From the NCBI GenBank assembly GCA_000434235.1, contig FR891980.1, positions 1 through 22,795 on the forward strand: DNA of 22,795 nt, read 5' to 3'. How positions within the stretch are numbered: the stretch's first letter is position 1; the number at the start of each line of letters is the position of its first letter. The notes beneath the pieces were generated by a model. That model did no database searches. It saw only the letters and a program-made list of their open reading frames with translations, and had not been told where the DNA came from. The position numbers and the translations under genes were made by a program. This document shows, in pieces, positions 1-6,388 of the stretch. The DNA is from Alistipes sp. CAG:268 (GTDB lineage: Bacteria > Bacteroidota > Bacteroidia > Bacteroidales > Rikenellaceae).

Positions 1-661
1 CGCCGTCGGTAACGCCGCCCGAGAGGTTGGCGTAGGCGTAGCCGTACTGTCCGCCGCTTCCTTCGAAGCGGAGGTAGCGCGGCCGCAACGGCGCCGTGCG
101 GATATTGACCGCGCCGGCATAGGCGCCGACTCCCGGTACACCGTCGATCAGATCGACGCCCGAAATGCAATCGAGATCGACCGGAAGCGAATGCGACTGG
201 TGTCCCGTGCGCGCATCCGTGAAGTCGATCCCGTTGAGCAATACCATGGTTTGGTCGAATGAGCCTCCTCGGACGGAGATGTCGGCCTGCGCACCTTTCG
301 CTCCGCGTTCGCGGATATCGACCGAAGGAGAGAGCCGCAATGCCGATTCCAGAGTCTGGACGGGCTCGGCATAGAGGCTTTTCCGGTCGAAAAGCGGGGT
401 GTGCGACTGCGCGTTCCGCGTCGGGGAGGTCTGGCTCCCCGATATGCCGACCTCTTCGATCCGCAGCGTCCGGAGGACGGCGGTCGTGTCGGCATTCTGC
501 GCGGTGGCGGTTCGCACACCGAGTTGCAGGATCGACATCCCGACAGCGAGGACCCCGATGGTCACGCTGCGGTGCATGCTCGCAAAGGCCGACCAGCCTT
601 TGCGGTTCCAGCGACGCCAGCGACCACCCGGAAGATGCTGTTCTGTCTGGATGTGTTCCAT
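1..661 (-). CDS. TonB-dependent outer-membrane receptor, BtuB-like (N-terminal part, runs off left edge)
   Basis: Reading the minus strand from an ATG at 661 gives about 220 codons open to the window edge. Residues 1-28 form a basic, Trp-rich extension. A signal-peptide-like segment follows (from M29, IGVLAVGM, ending ATAQ at about 55). Then comes a TonB-receptor plug: RIEEVGISGSQ near the TonB-box position, LESALRLSPSVDIRERG, QADISVRGGSFDQTMVLLNG, DARTGHQSHSLPVDLD, and VPGVGAYAGAVNI. The NG...D..TGH...LP.DL pattern is what I know from small-ligand (BtuB-type) Bacteroidetes receptors rather than SusC; no SusC-type carboxypeptidase-like domain precedes the plug. The ligand cannot be read from the sequence. 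No cobalamin riboswitch is evident upstream. A shorter start at 577 would leave a plain signal peptide. The gene follows a terminator 33 bases upstream, so its promoter must lie within or beyond that hairpin, or it is fed by read-through. Confidence 0.88.
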   Translation of the reverse strand, partial: MEHIQTEQHLPGGRWRRWNRKGWSAFASMHRSVTIGVLAVGMSILQLGVRTATAQNADTTAVLRTLRIEEVGISGSQTSPTRNAQSHTPLFDRKSLYAEPVQTLESALRLSPSVDIRERGAKGAQADISVRGGSFDQTMVLLNGIDFTDARTGHQSHSLPVDLDCISGVDLIDGVPGVGAYAGAVNIRTAPLRPRYLRFEGSGGQYGYAYANLSGGVTDG

Positions 662-693
662 TTGTCCGTTGAAATTAGTTTGGGTAATACATT

Positions 694-749
694 AAAAAAA
701 CCGACGGCCCGGACCGGGGCCGGCTGCATGCCCCCGGTTCAAGCCGTCG
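694..749 (-). terminator. Rho-independent terminator after the nspC/cysteate synthase operon
   Basis: On the minus strand, GCGACGGC...GCCGTCGG closes a long hairpin (arms 743-749 and 702-708). An inner perfect stem (CCCCGGT 732-738 with ACCGGGG 713-719) sits inside it, and seven T residues follow directly (700-694). It lies 47 bases after the cysteate synthase stop codon and 33 bases before the TonB receptor start, so it either ends the operon or acts as an attenuator for the receptor. Confidence 0.8.
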
Positions 750-796
750 CAAAGATATGCTTTTTTTTCGAAAGTCAAGGCTTTCGCATCATTCGA

Positions 797-2089
797 TCAC
801 GCGAAGAGCGTCTCGACCCGCTCCACAACCTCGTCGGCGTCGGGATCGAGCGGGAAGACGTGGCTCGGTTTGAGGTACCAGAGCTCCTTGCCCTGCTGGA
901 AGTGCTCCTCGCCGCCGCCCGTGATGTTGAGCATGATCGTGGCGTCGCGCTCGACCTTGCCGGCCGCCACCGCATTGATGAGCGATGCCGTGGCTACGCC
1001 CGCGGCCGAGTAGATATCGACCCCCTCGAGCTCCTTGAACAGCTTGCGTGCCTTGCGTGCCATGGCGTTCGTCGCCACGAAGATGTCGCCGCCGGTGGCC
1101 TTCAGCGCATCGTAGAGGCCGCCGCGGATGCCGTAGGGCGGATGGCGGTTCGACAGTACCTTGGCATCGATGATCTCCGCGTCGCGTCGCGCCTTGTCCT
1201 CGTCATAGGGAAGCATCGCACGCGAATCGGCCTGCCAGGCGTCGTACATCGGGACGAACGGCGCATTCTGCGAGACCATCAGCTTCATGGTATTCTGCCC
1301 GAAGCGTCCGTCGGCGATCAGCCGCTGGTTGGCCTCCCAGGCCGCAATGGCGCCCGTACCGCTGCCGACGGCCTGGAAATAGTAGTCCGGGATGCGGCCG
1401 ATGGCCGTCACGGCCGAGAGTACGGTGCAGGCCATGCCGTCGCGGCGGGCGATGTTCTTCGCTCCGCCCTCGGCATAGAAGCCCGGACCCTTGAGGGCCA
1501 GGTCGCTCAGGTAGATGGCGTCGAAGTAGTCGCCGCCCGGAGCGCACGAGATCAGTTTCACGCAGGGGTTGAGCGGCGCGTCGAACCACAGGGCGCCGAT
1601 GTTGTCGTAGGGAACCGACAGCAGCAGCGGAATGTTGTTGTCGGAGCAGACCTTGGCGAAGGCGCGGGCCGTATTGCCGGCCGAGGCCACCACGAGCACG
1701 CGCTTCTCATCCTCGGGAATGCGGCCGCAGACGCTGTAGGCCTCGGTCTCCTTGAACGAGCAGGTGGTCATCGTGGCTCCGATGGCGGGGAAGTAGCCGT
1801 TGAAGGTGATCCACAGGTTGCTCAGGCCGAGGTGCTCGGCCAGTCCCTTGCTGCGGTAGGTCACCGGGGCCGACGACCCCTTGAGCATGCGCCGCACGGG
1901 AAGCCAGTCGGCGTAGCGGTAGAGGCCCCATTCGGCCGGTTTCACGTCGAGCTGACGCTTGGCATAGCGTGCACGCACGAGCGAAGGCTCCTTGCACTGC
2001 GGATCGGTCAGGATCCAGCCCGTGTCCTCGAACTCGCGTCCCGTGGCGACGCACTCGAGCGTGTAGGACGTAGGTGTAAATGTTTCCAT
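797..2089 (-). CDS. Cysteate synthase-like / threonine synthase-family PLP enzyme
   Basis: This 430-residue protein belongs to the threonine-synthase fold of PLP (type II) enzymes. Visible motifs are the Schiff-base lysine in CSFKETEAY (K113), SAGNTARAFA (from residue 136) and the phosphate-cup glycine loop GSGTGAIAA (242-250). The N-terminus and overall layout match the family annotated as cysteate synthase (TIGR03844 type), which makes L-cysteate from O-phospho-L-serine and sulfite. In archaea this feeds coenzyme M. In Bacteroidetes that make sulfonolipids, cysteate is the head-group precursor, so that role is the likeliest here (inference). A threonine synthase role is the main alternative. 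It starts 25 bases after the nspC stop codon, so the two are co-transcribed; a terminator follows at 694-749. The start ATG at 2089 is the only reasonable one. Confidence 0.85.
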   Translation of the reverse strand: METFTPTSYTLECVATGREFEDTGWILTDPQCKEPSLVRARYAKRQLDVKPAEWGLYRYADWLPVRRMLKGSSAPVTYRSKGLAEHLGLSNLWITFNGYFPAIGATMTTCSFKETEAYSVCGRIPEDEKRVLVVASAGNTARAFAKVCSDNNIPLLLSVPYDNIGALWFDAPLNPCVKLISCAPGGDYFDAIYLSDLALKGPGFYAEGGAKNIARRDGMACTVLSAVTAIGRIPDYYFQAVGSGTGAIAAWEANQRLIADGRFGQNTMKLMVSQNAPFVPMYDAWQADSRAMLPYDEDKARRDAEIIDAKVLSNRHPPYGIRGGLYDALKATGGDIFVATNAMARKARKLFKELEGVDIYSAAGVATASLINAVAAGKVERDATIMLNITGGGEEHFQQGKELWYLKPSHVFPLDPDADEVVERVETLFA

Positions 2090-2114
2090 GTAAATCGTAT
2101 GCTTGTTTGTTTAT

Positions 2115-3245
2115 TTATGACATCCGGTTCTTGTAGTCCTCGTAGCCGAACTCGCGGATCACCTCCGTGCGGCCGTCGCGGCGGACGATGACGATTGAAG
2201 GGTGCTGCACGCCGTTGAACATCGTGGTCTTGACCATCGTGTAGTGAATCATGTCTTCGAAGACGATGCGCTCGCCCACCTTCAGCTCGTGGTCGAAGGC
2301 CCAGTCGCCGTAGAAGTCGCCGGCCAGGCAGCTCGTGCCGCCCATCCGCCAGCGGGGCTCTCCCTCGGCAGGTTCGTGCGCCCCGACGATGGCCGGTTTG
2401 TAGGGCATCTCGAGGCAGTCGGGCATGTGGCAGGCGAACGAGACGTCGAGCATCGCCGTGCGCACGCCGCCGTTCTCGACGATGTCCTCGACGGTCGAGA
2501 CCAGATAGCCCGTGCGCCAGGTGAAGGCACTGCCCGGTTCGAGAATCAGCCGCAGGTGGGGATGGCGCGACCTGAACTCGCGCAGCAGGGCGATCAGCTC
2601 ATCGCAGTCGTAGTCGGCGTGCGTCATCAGGTGGCCGCCGCCCATGTTGAGCCACTTGACGCGGTCGAGCAGGTGGCCGAAGCGCTGCTCGACGGCCTCG
2701 AGGGCCAGCCGCAGGTGCTCGGGGCGCGATTCGCAGAGGACGTGGAAATGGAGTCCCTCGATGCCCTCGGGGAGCTCGCGCAGCTGTTCGGGTGTGATGC
2801 CCAGACGCGAGCCGGCGACGCACGGGTTGTAGAGGTCGGTCTCGACGGGCGAATAGCCCGGGTTGATCCGCAGACCGCACGAGATGCCGTTGATCAGGGC
2901 CCGCTGTCCGAAGCGTTCGAACTGGGAGAGGGAGTTGAAGGTGATGTGGTCGCTGCAGCGCAGGATCTCGTCGAAGTTGCGGTCGGTATAGACCGGGGCA
3001 TAGGTATGGGCCGATCGGCCGAACTCTTCGAAGACGAGCCGGGCCTCGGCCGCGGAACTCGCCGTCGCTCCGTCGGAGTGGCGCGCCAGTTCGGGGAAGA
3101 TGCTCCACATGGCGCAGGCCTTCAATGCGACGATGATCTCGGCGCCCGACTCGCGCCTTACGCGGTCGATCAGGGCCAAATTCGCATCGAGCAGCGTCTC
3201 GTCGAGCACATAGCACGGGGACGGCAGTTTCAGAAAGTCAATCAT
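2115..3245 (-). CDS. nspC: Carboxynorspermidine/carboxyspermidine decarboxylase
   Basis: A 376-residue cytosolic PLP decarboxylase of the alanine-racemase-fold (group IV) family. The PLP lysine is in VALKACAMWS (K42), the glycine-rich strand is NMGGGHLMTH (200-209), LEPGSAF (235-241) is the phosphate loop, and the catalytic cysteine is in GGTSCLAGDFYGDW (C306). Length and motifs match NspC/CASDC, which decarboxylates carboxyspermidine (or carboxynorspermidine) to spermidine (or norspermidine). It works after the dehydrogenase encoded at 4754-5944. In gut Bacteroidales this pair replaces the SpeD/SpeE route, so spermidine is the expected product (family knowledge). It is the first gene of an operon with the cysteate-synthase-like gene. 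A TACATTTG -7 element lies 30 bases upstream of the ATG. Confidence 0.93.
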   Translation of the reverse strand: MIDFLKLPSPCYVLDETLLDANLALIDRVRRESGAEIIVALKACAMWSIFPELARHSDGATASSAAEARLVFEEFGRSAHTYAPVYTDRNFDEILRCSDHITFNSLSQFERFGQRALINGISCGLRINPGYSPVETDLYNPCVAGSRLGITPEQLRELPEGIEGLHFHVLCESRPEHLRLALEAVEQRFGHLLDRVKWLNMGGGHLMTHADYDCDELIALLREFRSRHPHLRLILEPGSAFTWRTGYLVSTVEDIVENGGVRTAMLDVSFACHMPDCLEMPYKPAIVGAHEPAEGEPRWRMGGTSCLAGDFYGDWAFDHELKVGERIVFEDMIHYTMVKTTMFNGVQHPSIVIVRRDGRTEVIREFGYEDYKNRMS

Positions 3246-3274
3246 CGTTGGGAAGTTCCGTTCAAAAACAGGGA

Positions 3275-3282
3275 CAAATGTA
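3275..3282 (-). promoter_or_regulatory. Candidate -7 box (TACATTTG) for nspC
   Basis: TACATTTG on the minus strand matches the Bacteroidetes TAnnTTTG box and sits 30 bases before the nspC start. No clear TTTG box is seen at the expected distance upstream, so the promoter may be weak or need an activator. The preceding stretch (3290-3390), between nspC and the ompA hairpin, has no gene I can recognise. Confidence 0.4.
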
Positions 3283-3390
3283 ACAATTTCATCGCGATCC
3301 GCACTCCTGCCTAGCGGGGAAAATCCCGTGGCGCTCGGCGAAATAGGTATTTATACTTACCCTTCGGGCATCCGTTGCGGGGAGGAAATG

Positions 3391-3421
3391 GCAACGGCGA
3401 CGGGGATTCCGTCGCCGTTGC
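3391..3421 (-). terminator. 13-bp perfect hairpin downstream of the OmpA-family gene
   Basis: GCAACGGCGACGG (3391-3403) pairs perfectly with CCGTCGCCGTTGC (3409-3421) around a five-base loop. It lies 25 bases after the stop codon of the minus-strand ompA-like gene. No T-run follows on the minus strand, so it may end transcription imperfectly or protect the mRNA 3' end. Confidence 0.55.
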
Positions 3422-3445
3422 TCGAAAACGGGCTGTTAAGGCCTA

Positions 3446-4555
3446 CTACCGGGCAATGCAGATGCTCACTCGGTTCTCCACAGCCGTAGAGAACGGTTGC
3501 TCGGTGTCGCCTTTGTAGTCGATGTTGATGCGGTCGGCCGGGATGCCGGCTTGCTGCAGGGCATCGGAAACGTTGCGGGCGCGCTGCTCCGAAAGCTGGA
3601 GATTGCGGCGCTGGCTGCCCGTAGCGGCGTCGGCGTAACCTGTGATGCGGACGGTCGCTACGGTATTCTTTTTCAGGTAATCGACCAGCGAACGGATCTT
3701 CGGCTGCTCCTCTTCGCTGATATTCGTCTTACCGATCCGGAAGAAGATGTTCTCACGGAGCGGCTGGGGCTTCTCGACGGCAGGCGTCGGTGCCGGCTGC
3801 TCGGGAGCCGGTTGCGTTTCGGACTCCTGCGGAGTCTCCGCCGGTTCGGCCGGTTTGACCGGAGTTGCGGGTACGACTGCGGGCGCAGCGGCCTTGCGGT
3901 GGCTCTTGCCCAGGCGGATCGAGAGTCCGGCCAGTGCGTTGAAGTGCCAGTCCACGTTGCCGGCCTTCTTCGAGTTGAACTTGTCCGAAAGGATGTTGGC
4001 ATTCACTTCGAGGCCCAACTGCACGCGGTTCGAGACCCGGAAATTCACGCCGACTCCCATGCGGCCCACGGCAAAGGCCTTGCTGTCGGACCAGATGTTG
4101 TCCATCGTGTAGCCGGCATCGTTGAGCGCAACGGCCTCGTCGTTGTTGAAGGCGTAGTTGAGCCCGACACCTGCAAAGAGGTAGGGATTGACCGTGCGTG
4201 TAGGATTGAAACGTCCGAAGAGGTTAGCCAGATCGAGCGTGGCCTCGACATTGCCCTGCAGGAAGTTGTAGTCGTAGGGCGATGCGGGTGAAGCCCAGGC
4301 ACCGCGGGCCTGCCAGCCGCTCAAACCGAAACGGAGCCCCCAGACGGGCGAGAAACGGTAGCCGGCAGAGAGAGCCGCAGCCGGAGAGACAAGATCCCCA
4401 AAACTCGTCTCCCCGAGCGTATAGGCGGCTCCAGCCTGTACTTGCAGATACCAGTGACGGTTGAATCCGGATCGGTCGCCATCCCCGGCTGCCCGACCCG
4501 AATAGGGCGTCGCAATCAACAACAACGCCCCGGCGATACAAGCTATGCGTTTCAT
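3446..4555 (-). CDS. OmpA-family outer-membrane protein
   Basis: From the ATG at 4555 the 369-residue protein opens with a signal peptide (MKRIACIAGALLLIATPYSG...). Next is a region of amphipathic strands rich in Gly and aromatics (about 30-220, e.g. YLFAGVGLNYAFNN), typical of an eight-stranded barrel. A Pro/Ala/Glu/Thr-rich linker follows (about 230-265), then a C-terminal OmpA peptidoglycan-binding domain (about 270-369) with VRITGYADAATGSQRRN and LSEQRARNVSDALQQAGIP. This is the common Bacteroidales OmpA/OprF-type architecture, a structural tether between outer membrane and cell wall. An in-frame ATG at 4579 adds eight residues before the signal peptide, so I prefer 4555. It is a single-gene unit with its own promoter (4600-4634) and a 3' hairpin. 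It sits between the two polyamine genes but has no evident functional link to them. Confidence 0.93.
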   Translation of the reverse strand: MKRIACIAGALLLIATPYSGRAAGDGDRSGFNRHWYLQVQAGAAYTLGETSFGDLVSPAAALSAGYRFSPVWGLRFGLSGWQARGAWASPASPYDYNFLQGNVEATLDLANLFGRFNPTRTVNPYLFAGVGLNYAFNNDEAVALNDAGYTMDNIWSDSKAFAVGRMGVGVNFRVSNRVQLGLEVNANILSDKFNSKKAGNVDWHFNALAGLSIRLGKSHRKAAAPAVVPATPVKPAEPAETPQESETQPAPEQPAPTPAVEKPQPLRENIFFRIGKTNISEEEQPKIRSLVDYLKKNTVATVRITGYADAATGSQRRNLQLSEQRARNVSDALQQAGIPADRINIDYKGDTEQPFSTAVENRVSICIAR

Positions 4556-4599
4556 GTTATGAAAGGTTAATTTTTGCACTCTGATTCCTTATTCTGTCA

Positions 4600-4634
4600 C
4601 AAAGATAATAAAATGTATCATATATGATACAAAA
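4600..4634 (-). promoter_or_regulatory. Candidate promoter of the OmpA-family gene
   Basis: On the minus strand, TATCTTTG (4607-4600) matches TAnnTTTG. TTTTG (4634-4630) lies 22 bases upstream, slightly longer than the usual 19-21. The -7 box is 44 bases from the preferred start codon at 4555. An 18-base palindrome fills the spacer. Confidence 0.5.
4614..4631. promoter_or_regulatory. 18-bp perfect palindrome in the ompA promoter spacer (possible operator)
   Basis: TGTATCATATATGATACA is identical to its own reverse complement. It lies between the -33-like and -7 boxes of the ompA promoter, where a bound dimeric regulator would block RNA polymerase. It is AT-rich with GTATC/GATAC half-sites. 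I do not recognise the regulator. Confidence 0.45.
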
Positions 4635-4661
4635 TAAAGATAAAAAAAGTATCTTTTATAC

Positions 4662-4735
4662 AAAAAAAACAGGCGCATGGTCCGAAAGACCATACGCCCG
4701 AAAGCATATACGGAAGGGAAACGAGATGCGCCTGT
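4662..4735 (-). terminator. Terminator of the carboxynorspermidine dehydrogenase gene
   Basis: Minus strand: ACAGGCGCAT (4735-4726) pairs perfectly with ATGCGCCTGT (4678-4669), and eight T residues follow. Inside lies a second small hairpin (ATGGTC 4693-4688 with GACCAT 4682-4677). The inner stem shares two bases with the 3' arm of the outer stem, so full formation of one competes slightly with the other. It starts 19 bases after the stop codon at 4754. Confidence 0.8.
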
Positions 4736-4753
4736 CCCGGTGTCCGCGAAGCG

Positions 4754-5944
4754 TCAGACTTCGATATCGACGTCGAACAGCTCGTGCCAGGGCAGTCCCT
4801 GCTCGCCCAGCTCGGCCAGGAAGGGATCCGGGTCGAACTCCTCGACATTGAAGACACCGGCGCCGCGCCAGAGGCCCTTGGCCCACATCGAGGCGCCCAG
4901 AGCGGCCGGGACACCCGTCGTGAACGACACGGCCTGCGTGCCGGTCTCCTTGTAGGCCTGCTCGTGGTCGCAGTTGTTGTAGATATAGTAGGTGTGCTCC
5001 TTGCCGTCCTTCACACCGCGGATGCGGCAGCCGATCGAGGTTTGCCCGTGGTAGTTGGCTCCCAGCGACTTGGGATCGGGCAGCACGGCCTTGAGGAACT
5101 GGATCGGCACGATCTCGACGCCGTTGTAGAGGATCGGGTCGATACGGGCCATGCCGATGTTCTGGATCACGCGCAGGTGCGTGAGGTACTCCTGGCCGAA
5201 GGTCATCCAGAAACGGGCGCGCTTGATCGACGGATAGTTCTTCACGAGCGACTCGAGTTCCTCGTGGTAGATCACGTAGGATTCGCGCTCGCCGATGCCG
5301 GGATAGTTCAGCGGCTTGTGGATCTCGTGCGGCTCGGTGACCACCCACTCGCCGTTCTCGTAATAGCGGCCCTTCTGGGTCACCTCGCGGATGTTGATCT
5401 CGGGATTGAAGTTCGTGGCGAAGGCCATGCCGTGGTTGCCGGCATTGCAGTCCACGATGTCGAGGTAGTGGATCTCGTCGAAGTGGTGCTTGGCGGCATA
5501 AGCCGTGAAGATGGCCGTGACACCCGGGTCGAAACCGCAGCCGAGGATGGCCGTGAGGCCGGCGGCCTTGAAGCGGTCCTGATAGGCCCACTGCCACGAG
5601 TACTCGAAGTGCGCCTCGTCGCGCGGCTCGTAGTTGGCCGTGTCGAGGTAGTTGCAGCCGCACTCGAGGCAGGCATCCATGATCGTGAGGTCCTGATACG
5701 GCAGGGCCACGTTCACGACGATATCGGGTTTGAAGGCGCGGAAAAGCTCGCACAGCTCCGCAACATTGTCGGCATCGACCTGGGCGGTCTTCACGCGGTT
5801 GCCGCCGATGGCTGCGGCGACGGCGTCGCATTTGGACTTGGTCCGGCTCGCAAGCATCACATCCGAAAAGACGGGATTGGCCGCGATCTTCTGCGTCACG
5901 ACCGTACCGACGCCTCCGGCTCCGATAATAAGCGCTCTACACAT
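4754..5944 (-). CDS. Carboxynorspermidine/carboxyspermidine dehydrogenase (saccharopine dehydrogenase family)
   Basis: This 396-residue protein starts with a Rossmann dinucleotide-binding motif (RALIIGAGGVGTVV, Gly at 8, 10 and 13). It continues with the saccharopine-dehydrogenase-family core (DIVVNVALPYQDLTIMDACL, NYLDTANYE, ILGCGFDPGVTAIF). The combination matches the Lys1-like carboxynorspermidine dehydrogenase (CANSDH/CASDH), which joins L-aspartate semialdehyde to a diamine using NADPH. With putrescine the product is carboxyspermidine, which NspC (2115-3245) decarboxylates. The start ATG at 5944 sits directly at the Rossmann fold, as expected. It is transcribed alone from a promoter with consensus spacing (5998-6030) and ends in a strong terminator. 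Its separation from nspC by ompA means that the two pathway genes are controlled independently. Confidence 0.92.
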   Translation of the reverse strand: MCRALIIGAGGVGTVVTQKIAANPVFSDVMLASRTKSKCDAVAAAIGGNRVKTAQVDADNVAELCELFRAFKPDIVVNVALPYQDLTIMDACLECGCNYLDTANYEPRDEAHFEYSWQWAYQDRFKAAGLTAILGCGFDPGVTAIFTAYAAKHHFDEIHYLDIVDCNAGNHGMAFATNFNPEINIREVTQKGRYYENGEWVVTEPHEIHKPLNYPGIGERESYVIYHEELESLVKNYPSIKRARFWMTFGQEYLTHLRVIQNIGMARIDPILYNGVEIVPIQFLKAVLPDPKSLGANYHGQTSIGCRIRGVKDGKEHTYYIYNNCDHEQAYKETGTQAVSFTTGVPAALGASMWAKGLWRGAGVFNVEEFDPDPFLAELGEQGLPWHELFDVDIEV

Positions 5945-5997
5945 AGGAATCGTAGGATTTAACGGTTATTTTCTTAAGTTTTTTATTCTTGGCAGTA

Positions 5998-6030
5998 CAA
6001 AAATATCGTTTTATTTTGGGAAAACAAAAA
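5998..6030 (-). promoter_or_regulatory. Promoter of the carboxynorspermidine dehydrogenase gene
   Basis: On the minus strand, TTTTTG (6030-6025), exactly 19 bases, then TATTTTTG (6005-5998) match the Bacteroidetes housekeeping promoter. The -7 box is 53 bases before the start at 5944. It overlaps the oppositely directed tRNA-Lys promoter. Confidence 0.75.
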
Positions 6031-6045
6031 TATTCCCTACATTTG
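6014..6045 (+). promoter_or_regulatory. Promoter of tRNA-Lys
   Basis: TTTTG (6014-6018), 19 bases, then TACATTTG (6038-6045) is a consensus Bacteroidetes promoter. Its -7 box ends 40 bases before the tRNA 5' end. Its upstream half interleaves with the minus-strand promoter at 5998-6030. Confidence 0.75.
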
Positions 6046-6085
6046 CACCACCAAAATCGGGGAGCAATTCCCTTTTGGCACGGGA

Positions 6086-6161
6086 GAATCCGTAGCTCAG
6101 CAGGTAGAGCACAACACTTTTAATGTTGGGGTCCTGGGTTCGAGCCCCAGCGGGTTCACCA
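6086..6161 (+). tRNA. tRNA-Lys (anticodon TTT)
   Basis: A full 76-base cloverleaf is present. The acceptor stem GAATCCG pairs with CGGGTTC, with one G-T pair. The D arm contains TAGCTCAGCAGGTAGAGC. The anticodon stem-loop CAACA-CTTTTAA-TGTTG has anticodon TTT, and the T arm is CTGGGTTCGAGCCCCAG. The discriminator A is followed by an encoded CCA (6159-6161). A strong terminator starts two bases downstream. Confidence 0.97.
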
Positions 6162-6162
6162 G

Positions 6163-6204
6163 AAAAGAGCTGACAGTCAATCGATTGTCGGCTCTTTTTA
6201 TTTT
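6163..6204 (+). terminator. Terminator of tRNA-Lys
   Basis: AAAAGAGCTGACAGTC (6163-6178) pairs with GATTGTCGGCTCTTTT (6183-6198) over 16 positions, including two G-T pairs. The loop is four bases and a T-rich tail follows. Confidence 0.9.
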
Positions 6205-6262
6205 CTCTACCCTATCACGATTTCGGGTTTTGAGCCTCAAAAAACGCCCTTTTTCGGGCGCA

Positions 6263-6296
6263 GGGTACGCATTGGGTATACATTAGGGTATGCATG
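6263..6296. repeat. Three tandem degenerate 11-12-base repeats downstream of tRNA-Lys
   Basis: GGGTACGCATT, GGGTATACATTA and GGGTATGCATG lie head to tail (consensus GGGTAYRCATT). They follow a small CGCCC/GGGCG hairpin (6245-6260). The function is unknown. Repeats beside a tRNA 3' end could be recombinase arm sites or a relic of an integrated element, but no integrase is present here. Confidence 0.5.
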
Positions 6297-6345
6297 AAAG
6301 GCTTGAGTTCCACCGCGCGAAAACTGAAAATCTATTTATATTTCG

Positions 6346-6353
6346 TATTTTTG
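6346..6353 (+). promoter_or_regulatory. Candidate -7 box (TATTTTTG) for the YdeI-GNAT gene
   Basis: TATTTTTG fits TAnnTTTG and lies 35 bases before the ATG at 6389. No clear -33 TTTG is visible at the usual spacing. An AAGGA stretch at 6382-6386 could serve as a ribosome-binding site. Confidence 0.4.
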
Positions 6354-6388
6354 TCAAGACGACAGAATATACCTGAAAAACAAGGATC

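Noticed and set aside
662..796. Cobalamin riboswitch before the BtuB-like receptor
   Set aside because: The gap is only 135 bases, is largely filled by a terminator hairpin, and shows no B12-box-like sequence.
401..2191. Long plus-strand open frame of 596 codons
   Set aside because: It lies antisense to the cysteate-synthase-like gene and the TonB receptor, has no domain, and reflects the lack of stop codons in GC-rich DNA.
4656..5831. 391-codon minus-strand open frame in another phase of the dehydrogenase gene
   Set aside because: Arg/Pro/His-rich shadow that overlaps the well-supported dehydrogenase on the same strand and reads through its terminator.
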